Assembly (NCBI GenBank): GCA_030617005.1
Contig: JAUWWH010000029.1
Span: 1-7,887, forward strand
From: Candidatus Bathyarchaeota archaeon
GTDB lineage: Archaea; Thermoproteota; Bathyarchaeia; RBG-16-48-13; GCA-020355125
DNA length: 7,887 nt
Direction of reading: 5' to 3'
Part shown: one piece after another, positions 5,376-7,887 of the stretch
Numbering within the stretch: the stretch's first letter is position 1
Layout of the letters: every line of letters starts with the position of its first letter
Made by a program: the position numbers and the translations under genes
The notes under the pieces: model-generated
What the model was told of the DNA's origin: nothing
The model's database searches: none
The model's input: the letters and a program-made list of their open reading frames with translations, nothing else

Positions 5376-5600
5376 TCAAAACGGCTTATACTTTAAATGT
5401 TAAATTTATGAAAAAAAAATTGTAGAAACAGTGTAAATTGTTAATTTAAAACTTTTTAATTTATCGGGAAGAAATAAGTAAATGTGGTTTATTAAATGAT
5501 AAATTTTAGAGTGATATTACATTTCATTGGATGCAGTAATAAAAAGAGAAAAAAAACCATAATATTCAAATTAATCTCGAAAAAAGAGAAAAAGCGTTAA
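5376..5600. other. AT-rich spacer between two gene remnants
   Basis: No open frame of coding character is visible. The spacer holds two copies of AAAAAGAGAAAAA (5541-5553 and 5581-5593), which are T-rich tracts on the minus strand. The missing downstream part of the AOR gene would have to lie here but cannot be recognised. Confidence 0.45.
5541..5593 (-). terminator. paired T-rich tracts downstream of the AOR remnant
   Basis: On the minus strand TTTTTCTCTTTTT occurs twice, 40 bp apart, starting 8 bp after the AOR remnant's last readable codons. Runs of T alone can end transcription in archaea. If the tracts are the gene's original terminator, an internal deletion removed most of the coding sequence. 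Otherwise they are low-complexity DNA. Confidence 0.3.
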
Positions 5601-5976
5601 TTAAGTATCTTTGAGCTCAACTTTACAATCATTGGATACAAGATATACGGGTTTCTTTAATATACTTTATAAAGATAACTCTTTTGAAACCAGACCTCTT
5701 CAAGGCTAATCTCCAAAAAAAAGTGAGAGGAGATTTAGCGATTTTGCTGTATATTCTGGTACTTGAAGATGGGGTTCTAGTTAAAGGCTTTGTCATAAAG
5801 ATTGGATTGTTTGCTGGATCTAATGGATCTATTCTGTTTTGCACCTTCATCGAGAGGTAATTGGTAACTAATCCTGTTGCACCCAAGAACCTTTTCAGAG
5901 TCCTCTCAAGAAAATACGGCAGTCATCTCTGCGTGTGATAAATCAATTTTTGAATTTTTCTCATGTAACCAAACAT
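5601..5976 (-). pseudogene. aldehyde:ferredoxin oxidoreductase (AOR family) N-terminal remnant
   Basis: AORs are tungsten-pterin enzymes of about 600 residues that oxidise aldehydes with ferredoxin. The remnant starts at ATG 5976 with MFGYMRKIQKL, matching the family's opening 'GYtGKILRVDLT', behind a Shine-Dalgarno AAGGTG (5985-5990, 8 nt away). It then meets TGA at 5923-5925 and continues in the same frame with LKRFLGATGL (family FLGGrGL), DPLDPANNPIFMTKPLTRT (family DPLsPENplif.tGPLTGT), then IAKSPLTF (family tKSPLTG). The glycine-rich pterin loop after SPLT is missing about nine residues. FWRLALKRSGFKRVIF follows (family FGaELKfAGYDaIi). After CIQ and a stop at 5629, a one-base shift gives NDCKVELKDT (family dgkvEiRDA), ending at TAA 5601. 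Several family glycines are replaced. The remaining roughly 450 residues are absent. The gene is certainly non-functional; the family call is strong. Confidence 0.87.
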
Positions 5977-6031
5977 TTATAGCACACCTTAAAAACGCAA
6001 AAAGTAGAATACAATTCAAAAAAGCTTTAGT

Positions 6032-6036
6032 AAGGA
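6032..6036 (+). promoter_or_regulatory. Shine-Dalgarno site of the alpha/beta hydrolase gene
   Basis: AAGGA lies 7 nt before the ATG at 6044 and fixes this start. The open frame does not extend upstream in a way that gives an earlier start of the family's form. Confidence 0.45.
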
Positions 6037-6043
6037 TTATAAG

Positions 6044-6838
6044 ATGGCATTTAGTAAAATCGATGGAATAAATCTCTACTATGAGGATTATGGAACAAAA
6101 GACCTAGTTCCCTTCATCTTTATCCATGGATGGATAAGCAGTAGTGAATTTTGGAGAAACCAGGTCGAAAATTTAAAAGATAAGAGACGGATAATTGTTC
6201 TCGATTTGAGAGGTCACGGTCGATCAGACAAGCCACGTGTGGAATATTCTATAAAAAAGTTTTCAGAGGATCTTAACTCCTTTATGAACAAACTGGGAAT
6301 TGTAAAAGCGATCTTGGTTGGTCACTCAATGGGTGGAATGATCACCCTCCAATTTACTCTAGATCATCAAGAAAAGGTTGAAAAACTCATATTAATAGAT
6401 ACTTTAGCGAAGTCAGCGTTTTCAGTAAGAAGGAAAATGTTATTTATTATTTCTCAGGTTGCACTTTCAATTTCATATGAATCATTCATGAGATATTATC
6501 TCACTCGAATATATCGAAAAAATTATCCTAAAGTAATACTTGAAAAGACGTTGGAAAAAGTTCTTAAAAATCCGAAATATGTAGTGAAGTCTTGTTATTC
6601 ATCTGTAAAGAGATTTAATGTTTCTCAAGAACTAGCTAGTATCACAGTACCTACATGTATTATTCAGGGCAGTGAATCATTTATCCCACTTAGCCAAGCC
6701 AAGTACATTGAAAAACAGATCCCTAATACGTATTTAGTGGTCATTGAGGGGGCGGGTCATGCAACACCAAGAGAAGCTCCTAAAAAGGTTAATGAAGCCC
6801 TTGAAAAATTTGTTAAAATGGAAAATAGAAGCAGATGA
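6044..6838 (+). CDS. alpha/beta-hydrolase fold protein, 264 aa
   Basis: The fold is seen in order: the N-terminal strand pair (INLYYEDYG), the oxyanion segment FIHGW (26-30), DLRGHGRSDKP (54-64), the nucleophile elbow GHSMGG with Ser95, strand LILIDT (115-120), a helical cap (about 125-195), and GAGHATP with the catalytic His239. The usual acid segment, G-x-x-D before a P, reads GSESFIP (209-215), so the Asp position is Ser212. Asp119 after strand 6 could substitute, as in some family members. The length is typical of esterases, epoxide or haloalkane hydrolases and C-C hydrolases; the substrate cannot be read from the sequence. There is no signal peptide, so it is cytoplasmic. The start is ATG 6044, with AAGGA 7 nt upstream. 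It is divergent from the AOR remnant 67 bp away. The C-terminal tail KMENRSR is short and charged. Confidence 0.9.
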   Translation: MAFSKIDGINLYYEDYGTKDLVPFIFIHGWISSSEFWRNQVENLKDKRRIIVLDLRGHGRSDKPRVEYSIKKFSEDLNSFMNKLGIVKAILVGHSMGGMITLQFTLDHQEKVEKLILIDTLAKSAFSVRRKMLFIISQVALSISYESFMRYYLTRIYRKNYPKVILEKTLEKVLKNPKYVVKSCYSSVKRFNVSQELASITVPTCIIQGSESFIPLSQAKYIEKQIPNTYLVVIEGAGHATPREAPKKVNEALEKFVKMENRSR

Positions 6839-7147
6839 TTAGCTAGATATCTACTACGTTTTATTAACGCGTTGATGAGGGTACTTTCTGAGTATATATT
6901 GTACAAAAAGTATTATGTAATCTTATCATACTAGAATAAATGATTTTAACTGAGTTACGATTCGGTACCTTCAATATCGGCCATGCTCTTTAGTGATTTA
7001 TGGAGATTATTTCGGAATTTTTTAATCAGATTTTTTTCCAGGTACTTTGCGTTTAACATACAACAGTAGAGAATTGAGTGCTACTTTCAAGAAAGTGAGG
7101 AGTTATTTAGTTTGGAATGAGCTTAGAATTTAAAAGATGACCATTAT
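6839..7147. other. 309-bp region between the hydrolase and CcdA genes
   Basis: No long open frame is present. The region contains the small 34-codon minus-strand frame described separately (6955-7059) and a short inverted repeat ACTTTC/GAAAGT near 7083-7096, which could form a weak hairpin in the 3' region of the CcdA transcript. Nothing else was recognised. Confidence 0.4.
6955..7059 (-). CDS. possible small Lys-rich protein or gene remnant, 34 aa
   Basis: The frame from ATG 7059 to TAA 6955 encodes MLNAKYLEKNLIKKFRNN, then LHKSLKSMADIEGTES. It is an amphipathic, basic helical sequence with an acidic end and has ordinary-looking codons, unlike the surrounding DNA. There is no Shine-Dalgarno upstream. 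It could be a small protein co-transcribed with CcdA (88 bp downstream of its stop), the tail of a lost gene, or chance. I recognise no family. Confidence 0.22.
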   Translation of the reverse strand: MLNAKYLEKNLIKKFRNNLHKSLKSMADIEGTES

Positions 7148-7813
7148 TCAAGTTGCAGAAAGAACAGTAATATAAAAGTAGATTAAGTAAATTCCAATGA
7201 AGACGAGAACCATCCCACTAATCTTTTGAATCAATGGTATTAACCTTACGATTCTTGTCAGTATGAACTTCTTGGTCTTAACTATGAGAACTGTGACGAT
7301 TAGCAAGGGTAACCCCATACCTATTGCGTAAACTATGAATGTAACTATGCCCTGAAGTATGCTACCTGCAGCTATCGCATAGGATAGAATGGAGAAGAAT
7401 ATTGGAGCAGAACATCCTAATGTAGCCATACCATAAGCGATACCGTAAAGAAATAAACCAATGAATCCTTTCTGTTTAGGAGCTTTTATTGGTAATCCAA
7501 ATATAGGATATTTGAGCTCAAACATTATGATTATCCCGAGAAAGATCGTAAAAATACCAGCTACTATCTCGAGTAGGGGAATATAGACGGATAGTAAACC
7601 ACCCAGCGCAGTTGCTAGGGCACCAATTATTGAGAATATTGTCACAAGGCCTAAAGTACATGCAATTCCACCGGGAATTGCTCTTCCCAACGAGGTCTTG
7701 GTACCCATATAATAGGAGATGTATCCTGGAAGCATTGGGAACCCACATGGAGAAAAAAGTGCGAATACTCCGGCGGTGAAGATAAATGTTAATCCTGAAG
7801 GATCAAGTGACAA
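7148..7813 (-). CDS. ccdA: CcdA-family thiol-disulfide transporter (cytochrome c biogenesis / DsbD transmembrane domain)
   Basis: CcdA moves reducing equivalents from cytoplasmic thioredoxin across the membrane to extracytoplasmic thiol proteins, for cytochrome c maturation or disulfide reduction. The protein has 221 aa and six hydrophobic helices (about 8-31, 50-72, 76-99, 117-145, 152-178 and 195-215) in the family's internal 3+3 repeat. The redox cysteines are in SPCGFPMLPGY (Cys23, helix 1) and LGCSAPIF (Cys134, helix 4), each with the flanking prolines of the family. The start is TTG 7811-7813: TAA lies directly upstream in frame, no ATG precedes the first helix, and TGGTGA (7819-7824) sits 5 nt upstream. 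A TATA-like box lies at 7841-7850. No thioredoxin-like partner or cytochrome gene is in the window; one could lie beyond the right edge. Length and motifs are typical of short archaeal CcdA proteins. Confidence 0.93.
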   Translation of the reverse strand: MSLDPSGLTFIFTAGVFALFSPCGFPMLPGYISYYMGTKTSLGRAIPGGIACTLGLVTIFSIIGALATALGGLLSVYIPLLEIVAGIFTIFLGIIIMFELKYPIFGLPIKAPKQKGFIGLFLYGIAYGMATLGCSAPIFFSILSYAIAAGSILQGIVTFIVYAIGMGLPLLIVTVLIVKTKKFILTRIVRLIPLIQKISGMVLVFIGIYLIYFYITVLSAT

Positions 7814-7818
7814 TTAAT

Positions 7819-7824
7819 TCACCA
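7819..7824 (-). promoter_or_regulatory. Shine-Dalgarno site that decides the TTG start of ccdA
   Basis: TGGTGA on the minus strand lies 5 nt before the TTG at 7813. The in-frame codon immediately before the TTG is TAA, so no earlier start is possible. Confidence 0.6.
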
Positions 7825-7840
7825 CAATATACGTATTATC

Positions 7841-7850
7841 ATAATTTATT
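7841..7850 (-). promoter_or_regulatory. candidate TATA box of ccdA
   Basis: The minus strand reads AATAAATTAT, about 32 bp before the TTG start. Transcription would begin around 7820, giving a very short leader that barely includes the Shine-Dalgarno site. Confidence 0.35.
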
Positions 7851-7887
7851 CTTTTTTTTAGCTTGTGGACTGTGATATTTTTCACTC

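Noticed and set aside
5877..6071. 64-aa plus-strand frame
   Set aside because: It is antisense to the AOR remnant and runs over the start of the hydrolase gene; no motif or ribosome site.
7518..7748. 76-aa minus-strand frame inside ccdA
   Set aside because: An out-of-frame reading of the CcdA coding sequence with no family resemblance.

Overview
This is an AT-rich window from a cellular genome that is most likely archaeal. The archaeal signs are TATA-like boxes about 25 bp upstream of start codons with little or no leader (for example 4403-4414 before the ATG at 4432), a mix of such leaderless starts with strong Shine-Dalgarno sites (GAGGTGA at 2631-2637), TTG starts, and a TrmO, AOR, CBS-pair and short CcdA gene set typical of archaea. 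I cannot name a lineage; an uncultivated thermoproteote or Asgard-type archaeon would fit. There is no rRNA, tRNA, CRISPR array or recognisable transposase.

Layout. 1-671: the 3' part of trmO (tRNA t6A37 methyltransferase), split by one frameshift, whose stop overlaps the start of a small helix-turn-helix protein. 743-1950: two minus-strand genes, a winged-helix protein and an unrecognised 115-aa protein, behind a TATA box and a 28-bp near-perfect palindrome with an 11-bp T run. 2313-3370: a divergent pair, a small dimeric alpha/beta-barrel-like protein (minus) and a two-CBS-domain protein (plus), with a large bulged inverted repeat in the promoter gap. 3371-3824: noncoding, with long imperfect inverted repeats. 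3825-4998: a second divergent pair, a compact M50-like membrane metalloprotease and a DUF402 protein. 4999-5976: decayed DNA carrying N-terminal stubs of two minus-strand genes, a HAD hydrolase whose nucleophile is lost and an aldehyde:ferredoxin oxidoreductase (AOR). 6044-6838: an alpha/beta hydrolase. 7148-7813: a six-helix CcdA thiol-disulfide transporter.

The genes do not form one pathway. The most informative observations are the decayed stretches: the AOR remnant, which is hidden across several frame breaks, the HAD stub and the trmO frameshift. The candidate regulatory palindromes come next. I found no convincing new multi-gene defence or biosynthetic system. The only pair that could hide something new is the winged-helix and unknown-protein pair at 743-1950.
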